Source of the DNA: Hyphomicrobiales bacterium 4NK60-0047b
GTDB taxonomy: Bacteria; Pseudomonadota; Alphaproteobacteria; Rhizobiales; HXMU1428-3
DNA length: 64,000 nt
Direction of reading: 5' to 3'
Assembly (NCBI GenBank): GCA_040367435.1
Contig: BAABWY010000001.1
Span: 62,001-126,000 of the forward strand
Each line of letters begins with the position of its first letter. The first letter of the stretch is position 1. The notes under the pieces are model-generated. The model was not told the DNA's origin, searched no databases, and saw nothing but the letters and a program-made list of their open reading frames with translations. Both the position numbers and the translations under genes were made by a program. Of the stretch, positions 22,001-25,208 are shown one piece after another.

Positions 22001-22873
22001 AATTTCTTGCTGATTGGCTCCAATATAACGAGCCAAATGATCACGTAAATCTAAATCAGTTTCATTAGAATTAAACAAGGAATCATAAAATTCTTGGCCT
22101 GTCTTTAATATGATGTCACCTGCTGCTTGGTTTACACTTGCAACCATAGCCAAAACACCAAGTCCAGCCAGCAATAAGCTTGGGTGAAGCACAACAAAAC
22201 CTGCTGTTAAGGCCGTCGCAAACACCCGCCCTTCTTGCTCCCTTATAAAGTAGGGAGCAAAATCATCCAAAACACCTACATGCTCTTCTACCCACAATAC
22301 CCGTCCCGTTGCATCACGTTTAACACTATAATCAGAATTAGAGTTATCTATAACACCTCCGTAATCATTAGCCTCAAAGCCAACCCTATCACCGAAGATA
22401 AGTTGAATACCGCTTAGAACAGCTGCCGCATTTCCTGCATTAAACAATGCATCAATATCGGTTAGATCAATTTGCTGAATGCGGCCAGGGAAATATTCAA
22501 ATAGATTATTTTCTCGCCAAATTTCATTATCGAATTCCTGAATTTCTTTGGCTGAGAAAGCACCTGATCCACCTTCGGCAACTGCAGCTTCAATTTTTGT
22601 GAATAAATTCTCCACAATTTGCAAAGAAAACGCATCTACGGATAATGTGTAAACATCAGGATTGGAGAATTTAGCAATGGCATTACCAATTAAGGCACCA
22701 CCACCAAAGAAACCTGAATAAGTAGAGATATGAGCCTGCAACAAACTTTGCTTTGCTCCATCAAGATTGATATCCTTAATCATTTCATAATAACGAATAT
22801 AAAAGCCACCTCGATCATCGGCATCTACCAAACGGCGGAGTTCTTCTACATCAGCTGTTGTAAGTGCAGGCAT
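1..22873 (-). CDS. Giant RTX / cadherin-like repeat protein (type I-secreted adhesin or toxin), 3' end outside the window
   Basis: The frame opens at ATG 22873 and stays open for at least 7,624 codons to the left edge, so the C-terminus is missing. The start overlaps the stop of the upstream lipoprotein gene by one base (TAATG) and has an AGGAG site 7 bases before it. I read the frame at many points and it is coherent throughout. Order of parts: residues 1-320 non-repetitive with a hydrophobic stretch at about 217-248; weak RTX-like glycine repeats at about 325-445; an Asp-Pro plus EF-hand-like module at about 682-802; 20 RTX units at about 1365-4090; seven cadherin-like domains at 4092-4808; a second RTX block at 4809-5285; then cadherin-like and LPSWLxFD...TFSGTPP-type domains to the edge. 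No N-terminal signal peptide is visible, which fits type I secretion with a C-terminal signal. A calcium-dependent surface adhesin is the likeliest role; a toxin activity is possible given the acyltransferase-like neighbour. Confidence 0.95.
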   Translation of the reverse strand, partial: MPALTTADVEELRRLVDADDRGGFYIRYYEMIKDINLDGAKQSLLQAHISTYSGFFGGGALIGNAIAKFSNPDVYTLSVDAFSLQIVENLFTKIEAAVAEGGSGAFSAKEIQEFDNEIWRENNLFEYFPGRIQQIDLTDIDALFNAGNAAAVLSGIQLIFGDRVGFEANDYGGVIDNSNSDYSVKRDATGRVLWVEEHVGVLDDFAPYFIREQEGRVFATALTAGFVVLHPSLLLAGLGVLAMVASVNQAAGDIILKTGQEFYDSLFNSNETDLDLRDHLARYIGANQQEIDPNGTYPSDLKYTDFPIFLFNEGENLTGEAADFVIATNVAKVFSGDNEDLLLGYGSAIIHGEGGSDFLLGREQATLYGDEGEDFLVAMGQSRAFGGGGDDWIFATGQAEVTGEDGNDVLIGWSSEYQALENLQLKLDGGKGGDNVLAFGGVKAITLGGEGRDWVFNTSKGGQLYGDTIDGLDINGAKLAEDATNSDIFWWYPNTVIEDGGKEDLLKFFGLPLVGGNNNIPFMALGSVGFGLGGGVGLATYQSPIYFDIFFPFINYFIDPENGSDLIVANTFSIFGELLFGNDSDAAEFTRQFDFTGQRVKNFEGVKTIWGFDLLADPDAAKGDLGLIFKQANPFFALAALLPPAPGTGGLFNALPLIDEAVTMLAASIRFAKAVAWSIEADPLVLDLDGDGIETVGFDTSQVYFDTDADFFAERTGWLKGDDGFLALDKNNNNRIDDITELFGDATMDGFEELALYDDNGDGVIDTADLIYSELRVWRDIDQDGETDEGELFTLDELGIISIDAAGTELNAETPQGAFLPARGQFTFESGGVGNLFEAIFDLSEVDTVYRGEKGIAPWLEGRLVNAQGFGRVADLAVDASNDFELGELVAQASSGMSTPKLKTLVEQAGEVLGKWSFSIELSRELTPVLLADNNGLTELVDRGVYVEDETGGYWALASGQPVLDQDGLVIARPTLENILAQQPQSGGNWQLEQTFSPSSRAEALEHRDNAPYLAEVVEGRVIVHDYGIQNEDGSWGLASGTPILDSDGQIIVSPTIEDIQAQAVTEGQEWRLEEISFNPYASIEVERIGINFIDEVVVDYTVEVTDRDGTFLVWARNLDRALELQDKFGTARDFNLRNFEVDLDTLDEVGSTDDSHFRVEVLTPGQLHFATSLIGIDFRPQVLSAVINETDGTIDYAVNENGPGSLSEEQFDSGIDTVIDLYDAMMTEYINISRSYAVRFAVQGGLSDVARGIEFNVEDNVYKATTDREMAPFFEAIFEAAPSGFDEAYDYLIDWNEILWQIYPDYEVSNQANLYGTRLLIDQRYIFQMIIPAFENVGIDLDLQAIINALSVDETRLIQHETSVTEVDGTDEADLIYITGGNQIYRGGFGSDTYFVGKDFGQDFIYDRDLGKADELRFTDVKSDEVTLIRDGMDLIINIEGRTDSLRITDQFLGELNERAIQGNGNSAKLVQYETGVNNIVFANGALWDRFRIAIEVSDPRDTSDTYVGSGEVDVLAGGKGNDVLEGGAGGDVYIYQRGDGQDVIDDAGSFSFGAATAGLDFVQFLGEGLTSDALKLVRDGDSEDLKIILLDDEGNETSDTLTIIEQFGGTSLNFEAFAALDPSLDVDVIAPNLIERFLFDDGTSLEFNEIARRVLENAKTEGDDAIYGFLIEDILDGGAGDDFLTGLEGEDTYIYGRGYGQDVFLDNDMSASLFGTKTDYLEFTDDLRWTDFDYLRDGSSDTLRLRVKDTQDELVLSDFLEYIFLVGYVNLIEEITFADGTEWSYLQLLQHFINEAKTENDDVIYGFEMVSEVIDGGLGNDRLEGFGGNDTYLFEKGYGRDAIYDVSVPTSAFETTFGGIDTVVLSDILTTDVTFSRTDLDLIITVDETGDQVVMENQYVRAGLQESAVEFFELSDRTLNYSDFNPEDIDLVGDNADNIITGSNFSETLDGRGGNDTLIGRDGGDRYKFDVGYAEDLIIDTQERASWKDRQGVSVPTQDVVEFGDDITRDNVVFTKNGDDLVITIAERTDVLRIQNQFRNISDGIERFEFQDGSFLLDSDVEELLQIEGGNRGDNVIEGLPDQPNTLDGRQGDDLLIGGNQEDIYAFGLGYDLDRIQEQEDNPSVIDRVVFGLTVQADDLTFRRNEDDLLIDLGNGEDALTIIGGLTNTKVEEFHFADGTILNIEDVRDRMLIGDDENNRLIGFDGRDDKIVGGAGSDILEGGSGDDLYEFGFGQGNASIFDSAGVDRIEFGLGVTRNQIKFENIDGDLLVTLVESNEKLVILRGALLNDDDNHIEQFIFQSGETLTLLDVLELINQDTSYAGQDFIDASSTVFDNEIRPGSGFDSIKMGSDTVVVFKSGDGLDKVDYIQGLNRAEIIFDDLDSSNVSVRVPSPSSNDIIIAFTETGDQVTLVNALTNSQIPKLTFADGQSWNRQELLANLMNSQTSDDADLILGSSTHDVISGGLGNDDIRGGYGNDKFIFSRGDGQDVIEDANGNDRLEIVGFLAQEMRVERPVSDRDELVLTFEGTDDEIVLRYNEFLQGVDEVVFGDGTTFTRDELFQLTVGKGTEFDDAITGSTAADTIEGRAGDDYLDGDSGRDLYIFRKGDGHDVIEDSGSSSEVNTLLLADHVPAEVTFQRLESQDISFDVVIRMSGGDEVILVDALRSSASTVRQVEFRDGTVFSQDDIKVAIENAYINGTPRYIASTQGGDLLEGTSQDETFEGREGADAYSFVRGSGRDSFIDEVEIGVENTLYIQGYSSDDIIIVVPPENEEGLIIKFNGTDDEIILPDISNYAYSSSNGGTITRPIDRFIFDDVELDFQGLLNKFSQQQSSDGDDFVLGTDQSDVIEPGLGDDVILSGDDGFGSDHIIFNRGHGQDFIIGTSSSEDDVLFLKGYTPQEVVVGRNYASGSYSPGFVLTFEGTDDQITTQSYRGVEKIVFDDGTEWSQTFISNLIPDIETPGAGDEVNFDATDGDDRLKGTFDGNETFEGLKGDDVILPEGGLDTIIYSRGDGNDTVSTGNNTIQYNLQLTDLNPNEVELREGPFDLSASSSVLPTYYFLSIIGTKEGIWLQNAQTGLQQISFADGTVWDQTEITNQLQQADPVNVGIQILDSGFPIEVTGTSNDDHIDYSDNSIVDIDTYTPTVFEAGQGDDIIRSEAMDNTIVYNRGDGDDIVHFIERPFSDFPSSLKLRLNQVSPDDITVLEHGRDIIIRIAETTPGAGDAGRIRIIEGNWDPFLDFESGGFDLRVNSIEFDDGTVLNKGNIFVLLNPEPLGTEGDDVVINPVGDREIELLGGNDYVETEDTNTTYIYRNGDGYDIYKDEGFNGSGGGEEISDFPDEGGSSNGPGEDIVDLPDFVQSDIQFVRRADDLFLEILEDSDRGIIAGRITLKDSFTSGADGYNTLIEKITFGDGSELTIGEAMNLALARTVTNDHDIIRGSYLADQISGGEGYDILEGSHGDDTYIWRRGDGHDEIYETGDYTGDGLDTLILENIAIEDVTFERTERGLRLNISESAVGVGDGGSILVIGALIESSFSEHGVENYNFANGESRTLSDISEILLLSETSDQHDKLIGSLFDDTFEGGKGDDLFIGKDGKDTYIYNRGDGYDRIWDEDGRTSRDSSDLLLKNIDPADVRLKAGFKDNYASQNSEQDLEIIINESAPNAGDGGRITVRKGAGQYDSEGIERILFDDGTIWTENNFQDYMIQNVTTDDNDRLVGTDENDVLEGLRGDDLLTGLKGDDVYRFTRGDGRDVIIENDSFGNDRLEIVGYSVIEVVFERRGLEGKDLIVRFDDADDLITIVNGLSGDRDHELETVLFADSGESFTLLQIQEQLLQATNTENDDIILGSQRADTILAGLGNDLLSVGLGNDTYVYYAGDGDDRISDVSGQNRLILADYNVEDVSYAVRFGPDSLDLVLRLSGERDRLIIEDALSENSEGLVEIEFANGSIWTKQDMRTRALQDVNTIGNDNVYGFVGDDSIGAGVGNDRLLGHLGSDTYIFGRGDGHDTIEEEIGYEGPEITDRVQFVDFVSSETSVERLFVGSDSVVFRFVSAPNDSLTIIDALADDNKAIEDFVFTDGVSWTKETLTTLLDNEVPTAIDDGFFTAVTSEPLIILASTLLRNDFDVDGDDLSIIAVNGGANGVAQLNQNGDIVYTSNEGFFGPTTLTYTISDGLNGIAEANVNLRVRPVAQALDDDGFSVDEDQALTIESIRLLSNDLDGDRMILSQVFGAENGTASLSSDGNIQFIPDENYNGIATFSYVANTPEGGRAEAKVYIDVNPVNDAPVASIDTGFETLENVAFQIDQSTLLGNDNDVDGDVLIITSVISNADVQVELTDDGIIIVTPRDFFFGNTHFEYVVEDEAGLTDTGRAELYVEPVNNEPAPQDDFYDQLAGERLREDNPIIVNIADILSNDLDPDNDLLSFVRVQNSFGGVATVLDNNTILFDPTDNFNGIARFDYTVDDGQGAQASATVRLDYLAVNDNPIARDDSYESDALPILRGFEDVPIEIPIVELLKNDYDIEGLNLTFVTADNAVEGEIEITDQGSIIFTPDPDYWGEASFSYLISDPEGAVGAGHVTLYFENVGDAPPVAVEDTITLFEDVPTVIPIATLLANDTDIDRDPIEFVSYSLTLGQAQLLNGTLEYNDDGDILFTPFANVTKSQGFTYTITDNRDGSDNGIVNLNIIAVDDEPTAVNDEGFVTAFNVPLVIRVTDLLANDIDVDVSENDYDDEISFSGVDSVSAGTFEVVEAGGEEFIVVYQPEDFTGELTIQYRIADTTGLEDIGFISANVSSFYGNELTGTPLTDLLIGNDLNETIVGLDSADTILALGGNDLIEGGAGADTIDAGAGDDVIFGGDDADEIDGGEGYDLIDFAGSNTGVRADILTRIGQGGFAQGDVYFNIEALAGTDFSDTLGGSDEANELLGRAGNDRLEGRGGVDELLGGQGDDTLEGGTDGDLLDGGEGQDTADYFNSSEAVAISLANGMASGGDAAGDTLVSIENLIGTDFDDNLEGNEEDNLLQGQRGDDLLQGGAGNDTLIGGRGADALIGGEDTDIADYTLSAEGVTIDMVDGSAGGGDALGDTFDSIEIIQGSFHDDIIRGDAGDNILRGGRGADVIDGRSGFDVADFTGADEAVTVDLNLGQGLAGEASGDTYLNIEKLQGSSFADHFIGSDQDETFDGAFGDDLLEGGAGSDAYLFGYDSGEDTVVENGTGADIDKIVLNPDVRPSDLSVVREGDDALFELERDDGFLIDTIRVKDHFISSEKGIEQVVFADGTIWDRDRIDELQRIGRFNAEDDIFRLGVEDEIATISISDLIANDAEGGLDELEIVSVQNERNGNVTLNDDGTISFLGAQDFNGDAFFEYTVRDDFGRESTAEVEVNLAPVNDAPVGVNDGVFEGIEDNKIFIPVNLLLGNDIDVDGDQLFVASGGFGPLYDENNSPIGGSGTSKGSNGSATLKDGFVEFNPSGDHFGFAGFTYTVIDPSGETSTAAVELFIKPVNDAPRASGRLEFIFRLGITTIITIGDLLGKTTDIEGDDYEIIDIYSPTNGDLLFDRDTGQIAFTPEQLGEGSFKFDLVDERGAASTLDVELEIIPLNDAPTARDDGGFVTLEDTVITIDPSVLLENDSDPNGDLISLQGVERFPLNGRVEINDEGLIVFTPREDYNGEAGFVYTISDGRGGTDEAFVSINILTRNEAAILRDDVTFGIEDEPIFVLAAEAFGNDIEPDGDVLFFEDTGLLGIIDTNYLSEPVQVTASLSDQTPLPTWLNFAVDTITFQGTVPVDVTELVDVVVTLYYPEENISVSYDFSLDSENSDAIAEGLSFEDQLPTDFKVRAPISDAYEFNAGTLSDEVTVSHEILVEDVALYEWLEFDETTLTFSGMPNKYITDPFDVQLTFTHTDQENGITRFIQTITLDPATLETEPEQGGYNSDIALLEISNGSFSVALANGRALPSWLDFDPETMSFARTNVIPDVDEDVARVQLTFAPEEVDLPDGTYSTLRGGFALEFTIDPGQPLDPAINSLLSNNDFFAAQDLLALPLENAQNIEALKESRNDLPEWLNFDTQTFTFNGTPPGVYVGGVPVRLEITGDGQALPNFSIITEVVVDSIFEISDGGGNVIEAVAQPEQLDVFTAEDFNGAIALTYNTYDEKGAVSQEPAIVVVNILPAPEAPDAELDELSVLEDQVLEFTLSDLLSNDYDEEGNPFRVIEIEQPNHGVLEIQSTAHFISPPEYLQTIENGVYGLAMVDGTLLPDWISIDETTGEVTVTPPLDFNGVLEFEISVSDGTVMDSEVFSQSFNGNENVTLIYTPEAAYSGLDEFTYVITDDLHGNGIGEVEISVLPANDAPIVVDDTIEAIEDTVKVISVAELLANDRDVDNHPLTIIEVLNPQNGSVILDGDEILFTPTQNFSGLAGFDYVVSDGVNGQTTGHVEVEVQSTNIRPTAVLDSFEGFEDQPIEITVADLLANDIETDVGETISFVSIDSQVNGVQAFVKPGGRIQFVPDLDANGLMTISYRITDGRLEDTGIIELNFAAVNDGPIAIQDGPFEGDEDTSVTINVAELLANDVDVEDDQFTIVEVFDGDNGTVSLDGTTITFIPRQDYFGNAAFSYRVRDEHGAESVGQALLTIFPTNDLPTAVSDQGFNVDEDSFIDIDPADLIANDVDPDGNGITFVSLNASANATVSELDNGLYRVTPSADFVGELVLTYAIISGSSQQVTSTVTINVVPLADRPVAKNDELSLMEGASLTILESQLLENDIELDQQAILFDGIIASSGVNVVADGLGRLEITPNDPDYFGTAWFDYQIRDSQGLTDTARVSITIENVNDAPTIAEVPVFEGIEDEPFIAQIPQEIFSDIDGDDLTIGLRGENAGPLPNWLTFDETTRVIAGTPPQDFNGVVPLEVTVFDGEIVVAKSLTVSIESVNDAPTIADLPTFEGDEETGFSLSLSSALFIDVDGDELNIVVRGENGSSLPSWLSFDGQTLTLEGTPPQNFVGEISLEVTVSDGVLAETKPFALVINDVNDTPRLVTSLADQSSDEDQTWSYTIPSYTFFDQEGTPLDLSASLESGEALPSWIQFDDQTRTFSGTPPLNFNGPLSLMVTASDGEFSVSDAFVLTIDPVNDAPVIADLPALGGTEDTAFSTVFSSDLFSDVDGDNLIITVHGENGAVLPNWLSFDGDTLTLSGTPPQDFNGNVPLEVVVFDGSVETSKGLVLAIETVNDAPVIGDLPTLVGTEDVAFSRTLSSSLFNDVDGDELTINLRGEGGVALPSWLSFESASLTLSGTPPQNFNGDVRLEMVVSDGLVEVAKELVLTIDAVNDAPNVNIAIADQNSNEDEGWSYTIPQDTFSDPDGDALTISATSIDGSDLPSWLSFDVQTATFTGAPPENFNGSIQLRVTASDGQLNVVDEFNLTIDLVNDAPVAIDDVYEGGQEEIITIPVSQLLANDTDVDGDTLDIVSVTNGANFTALLEGENVVISRVPEYSGDLAVSYTVSDGELTDTATLIVNVEAVNAAPEIGTIDPVHVDEDEAILITLPENIATDPNDDDLTLSLERAGGTVLPSWLTFDETERRISGTPPTNFNGTIALQLTAFDGVLATSQAFDLVIDPVNDIPVLAAPYSDRFT
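7020..8450 (-). repeat. Second RTX calcium-binding repeat block of the giant protein
   Basis: This part encodes about 475 residues rich in nonapeptides such as LQGGAGNDTLIGG and GADTIDAGAGDD. It ends in one extra copy of the RTX-associated unit (FGYDSGEDTV, then IEQVVFADGTIWDRD). It separates the short seven-domain cadherin-like block from the long C-terminal cadherin-like block. Such nonapeptides bind calcium in a parallel beta-roll in known RTX proteins, so folding here is probably triggered by extracellular calcium. Confidence 0.9.
8450..10600 (-). repeat. Seven cadherin-like tandem domains between the two RTX blocks
   Basis: About 715 residues in seven units of roughly 98 residues. Each carries a motif like VDEDQALTI, then LLxNDxDxDGD, then a GTAxLxxDGxIxFTPxxxFxGxAxFxYxVxD-type segment split over the unit. 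These are typical of the cadherin-like tandem and VCBS families found in large bacterial adhesins, where calcium stiffens the inter-domain linkers. Confidence 0.85.
10600..18780 (-). repeat. Twenty tandem RTX plus haemolysin-related units of about 137 residues
   Basis: Each unit has a short RTX stretch (GGxGND-like), an aromatic turn followed by RGDG or a variant, then a beta-rich part ending in a motif like IERFEFADGTxWxxxDI. The RGDG-type turns lie near 18655, 18255, 17775, 17355, 16940, 16545, 16155, 15800, 15412, 15045, 14655, 14240, 13835, 13355, 12925, 12455, 12045, 11620, 11235 and 10853, a mean spacing of about 411 bases. The second half resembles the haemolysin-type calcium-binding-related domain (HCBP_related). 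Copies are strongly diverged, so this is an old array rather than a recent expansion. Confidence 0.88.
20470..20830 (-). other. FrpC-like Asp-Pro / EF-hand module in the giant protein
   Basis: Residues 682-802 start with Asp-Pro in the context IEADPLVLDLDGDGIETV, followed by further Asp-rich loops (DTDADFFAERTGW, LDKNNNNRIDDISELFGD, DDNGDGVID, RDIDQDGETDEGELF). In FrpC of Neisseria and ApxIVA of Actinobacillus a similar calcium-binding region forms a self-processing module that cleaves an Asp-Pro bond just ahead of it. The Asp codon is at 20828-20830. Whether this copy cleaves is an inference. Confidence 0.65.
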
Positions 22874-23715
22874 TAGTTTTCTCCTAAATTATCGTAATAG
22901 CTTTTATATTTTGGATCACAACCAACCATTGGACAAATAGCATCCAGGACAAAAGCAACTTGCTTTTCGGCCTTCAATAAGCCACCTTCCAAATCATTTT
23001 GATTTTGACGAAAACTGCGGATAGAAACTTCCATTTCCAATCCATCGCGCAAGGTAAGTGCATGGTTACAGAGAATTTTTCTTTTGTTACCAGGGTTAGC
23101 AAGGCAAGCAATTGAACGTCTGGCCTTAGTTTTGGAAATCAGCCTGATATATCCGTATAATCCATAGCTTGGTTTATTATATTTGCTATATGCACAGGTT
23201 CTATAAACATCATACGCGCTTATTTCATCAATTTTTACGGCTTTTCTTGTGGTACATTTACGAAGGTTATGCGAACTGTGGTATACACCGCTTTTTACAC
23301 CACTATAATTCCCTCTAAGGCGCACAAAATACCCAGATTCTGTCCGGCGACCATATTTCTCAGTAACTTTCAGGGGCTTCCCTGTTTTTGCCCCAACCCA
23401 AAGTGTTATTTGGAAACTAGGTATTATTTTATCCGGTAAAACCGACACCTCTATGCTGGTGCTGTCTTTCGAGATTTTCTTCTTTGTATAAGGCGATGCT
23501 GAAACAATATACGCCTTTGGAATAGTAAATTGGACAACCGGCTCTGAATCCTGCTCACGCTGAAACTTCACCAATGTTGGTGTCATATCGTCAGAGTAAT
23601 AATAAAAACATTGAGTGAAAATCTTATGCCCGGGGATACCACATCCTTCACTGCAAGAAGTCAAAAAGAGTGGAACCAAAAGCAAGATTAGCAAATTAAA
23701 TACCGAACACCTCAT
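22873..23715 (-). CDS. Putative lipoprotein encoded with the giant RTX protein
   Basis: This gene encodes about 280 residues with a hydrophobic N-terminal segment ending in a lipobox (LFLTSC), so it should be a lipid-anchored envelope protein. I chose ATG 23715 because an AGGAGG site sits four bases before it; an ATG seven codons upstream at 23736 has no comparable site. The mature part contains ten or so cysteines (for example CGIPG, CTTRK, CPMVGC) and no domain that I recognise. Its stop overlaps the start of the giant gene by one base, which suggests translational coupling. It may help secretion, surface anchoring or immunity for the giant protein, but nothing in the sequence proves this. 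Confidence 0.8.
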   Translation of the reverse strand: MRCSVFNLLILLLVPLFLTSCSEGCGIPGHKIFTQCFYYYSDDMTPTLVKFQREQDSEPVVQFTIPKAYIVSASPYTKKKISKDSTSIEVSVLPDKIIPSFQITLWVGAKTGKPLKVTEKYGRRTESGYFVRLRGNYSGVKSGVYHSSHNLRKCTTRKAVKIDEISAYDVYRTCAYSKYNKPSYGLYGYIRLISKTKARRSIACLANPGNKRKILCNHALTLRDGLEMEVSIRSFRQNQNDLEGGLLKAEKQVAFVLDAICPMVGCDPKYKSYYDNLGEN

Positions 23716-23820
23716 ACCGCCTCCTGCATGAAACAAATACGTTTGTCATTATTGATTGATTTTTGTCGCGACTGCTTCATCTATGCGATCATTCCAGAGT
23801 TCAACAAATAGGCATATTTC

Positions 23821-23863
23821 ATTTGTCGGTCGCTGATGTACATAACAAAAGCGACCGACAAAT
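23821..23863. other. 13-bp perfect inverted repeat between acyltransferase-like and lipoprotein genes
   Basis: ATTTGTCGGTCGC (23821-23833) and its exact complement (23851-23863) enclose a 17-base loop. The hairpin starts 6 bases after the stop of the acyltransferase-like gene. The T-run (ATTTTTTT) lies on the plus-strand side, so for the minus-strand transcript it lacks the usual U-tract. It could be a partial terminator, an RNA processing site, or a transcript-stabilising stem that sets different expression levels within the operon. Confidence 0.6.
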
Positions 23864-23869
23864 ATTTTT

Positions 23870-24547
23870 TTAGGCAGCTGAACCTTTACTAGCAACCGCA
23901 CTATCATCCCCCGCCTGGATCGGCGCGGCACCCATTTTTTTCAAAACTTCCGGATCAACAAGTCGCGTGATGATCGGATGCATACGCATGTCACCTTCTT
24001 TGATCACCTGTTTGAAATTAGCAATCACAGATGTTGTTAGCTTTTGCGTTGGCGCAATCACATCCATAAGCCAGTTAATATCACCACTGGTCCAGTCTTC
24101 TGGTTTTAAGCGCACAGGGAAAACGCCAGCTTTAATCTGCTCACGAATACGCTGGTCAACCTCTTCACTAACACTGGCCCAAATGGCAATACCAATTAAA
24201 GGCTCATTGTTGGCAGGCGAGCCCTCAGTTTCTTCAGGTTTATGAGATGCCATTGCTACCCGATCGCGGATCAAAGGTTCAAGCAAAACAGAATTAAGAT
24301 CACCGATGGACAAATTGCGATAACGAGGCAACACCATCAAAGCCATGGCGATTTTGCCAAAACTCTCATGCACCTTAGAACGCACGCTGGCTATTTGCGC
24401 CAATATTTTTGGATCTAATGGCGCATCACCGGATAGTCTTGTTTCAGGCGTTACTGCTGTTTCATCAGTTGATGTAGGGGGGTTGGGTTGATCATTTTGT
24501 ACGTCAGTTGCTGCACCGTTGGACTTTGACTTATTACCGAAAATCAT
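23870..24547 (-). CDS. HlyC-like toxin-activating lysine acyltransferase homologue
   Basis: About 225 residues from ATG 24547, which has AGAGGTGAG at a workable distance; a GTG at 24559 would sit directly on that site. The core matches the HlyC/RTX toxin acyltransferase family: FGKIAMALMVLPRYRNL, then GIAIWASVSEEVDQRI, then LKPEDWTSGDINWLMDVIAP. In the family these enzymes move a fatty acyl chain from acyl carrier protein to lysines of an RTX protein in the cytoplasm before export. The aspartate equivalent to HlyC Asp92 is present (Asp162 here), but the catalytic histidine position (SPLHR in HlyC) reads LPRYR, with Tyr76. The first 45 residues are Pro/Thr/Asp-rich and look disordered. It is the first gene of the cluster, upstream of the lipoprotein and the giant RTX protein. 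Confidence 0.8.
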   Translation of the reverse strand: MIFGNKSKSNGAATDVQNDQPNPPTSTDETAVTPETRLSGDAPLDPKILAQIASVRSKVHESFGKIAMALMVLPRYRNLSIGDLNSVLLEPLIRDRVAMASHKPEETEGSPANNEPLIGIAIWASVSEEVDQRIREQIKAGVFPVRLKPEDWTSGDINWLMDVIAPTQKLTTSVIANFKQVIKEGDMRMHPIITRLVDPEVLKKMGAAPIQAGDDSAVASKGSAA

Positions 24548-24559
24548 AGCTAGACTCAC

Positions 24560-25208
24560 CTCTTAAACTTTTAGAACACTTTGTTAAAAGAGAAGACAGA
24601 GAACCCAATAAAATGATGTCAGACTTAAATGTTAGCACTTCTTATTTTACATGATAGTTTAGATTACTGAACTTAAACTGCACTTCTCCTGTGCTTTGGC
24701 GCGCCAATAAGCAAATAATCTATTCCCGAAATTATTTATCAATGTATTTAGAAATGCCCTAGCCAGAAACGGCCCCAATATCCCTCTTTACTTGTCTGTT
24801 AACTTGAATTCATCAAACAATGAACACTTCGTTAATACAGCAAACTGTAAACACAAAAAAAGTACAAGAGCAACATTTATTTTAGTTTTACTTTATCTTT
24901 TTAAAACAACTGCATGATACTCTATTATTTATACATATTAATAATAGAGTATCATGCAGCTTAATGCATTTAATATATTTCTCTCTCAATAAAAACTCAT
25001 AAAGACAATTGATACATATACGTATACTGAATATATCGCATGGCTTCATCTCTTTTTATTTGCCAATCAAACAGACAACCAAACACTCTCCAATCATCAC
25101 GATAGGGGTTAGTTTCAACTAATTGCCCTTATACGATAATCGTACACAAGAAAATTTGCCAATTGATACCGCTAGTGCTTGTACAACGTCAGCAAAAACG
25201 CAAAGTTT
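24560..25208. other. AT-rich intergenic region between divergent genes, with a 20-bp perfect inverted repeat
   Basis: No convincing gene was found on either strand. This gap must contain the promoter of the RTX operon (leftward) and that of the XRE-type gene (rightward). Its one strong structural feature is the inverted repeat at 24910-24959, listed separately. Weak -10-like AT hexamers are too common here to assign. Confidence 0.6.
24910..24959. repeat. 20-bp perfect inverted repeat with a 10-base loop
   Basis: The left arm CTGCATGATACTCTATTATT (24910-24929) is perfectly complementary to the right arm (24940-24959); the loop is TATACATATT. No run of T follows on either strand, so a simple terminator is unlikely. 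It could be an operator for a dimeric regulator, the remnant of a small mobile element, or a cruciform-forming site upstream of the RTX operon. Confidence 0.85.

Noticed and set aside
1-22870. Many plus-strand open frames of 60-240 codons opposite the giant gene
   Set aside because: They lie antisense to a coherent repeat protein, their residues mirror its repeats (Ser/Thr/Pro-rich), and none has a family signature.
23821-23863. Hairpin taken as the terminator of the acyltransferase-like gene
   Set aside because: On the transcribed strand no U-run follows, and the downstream lipoprotein gene has no evident promoter; kept only as a hairpin.
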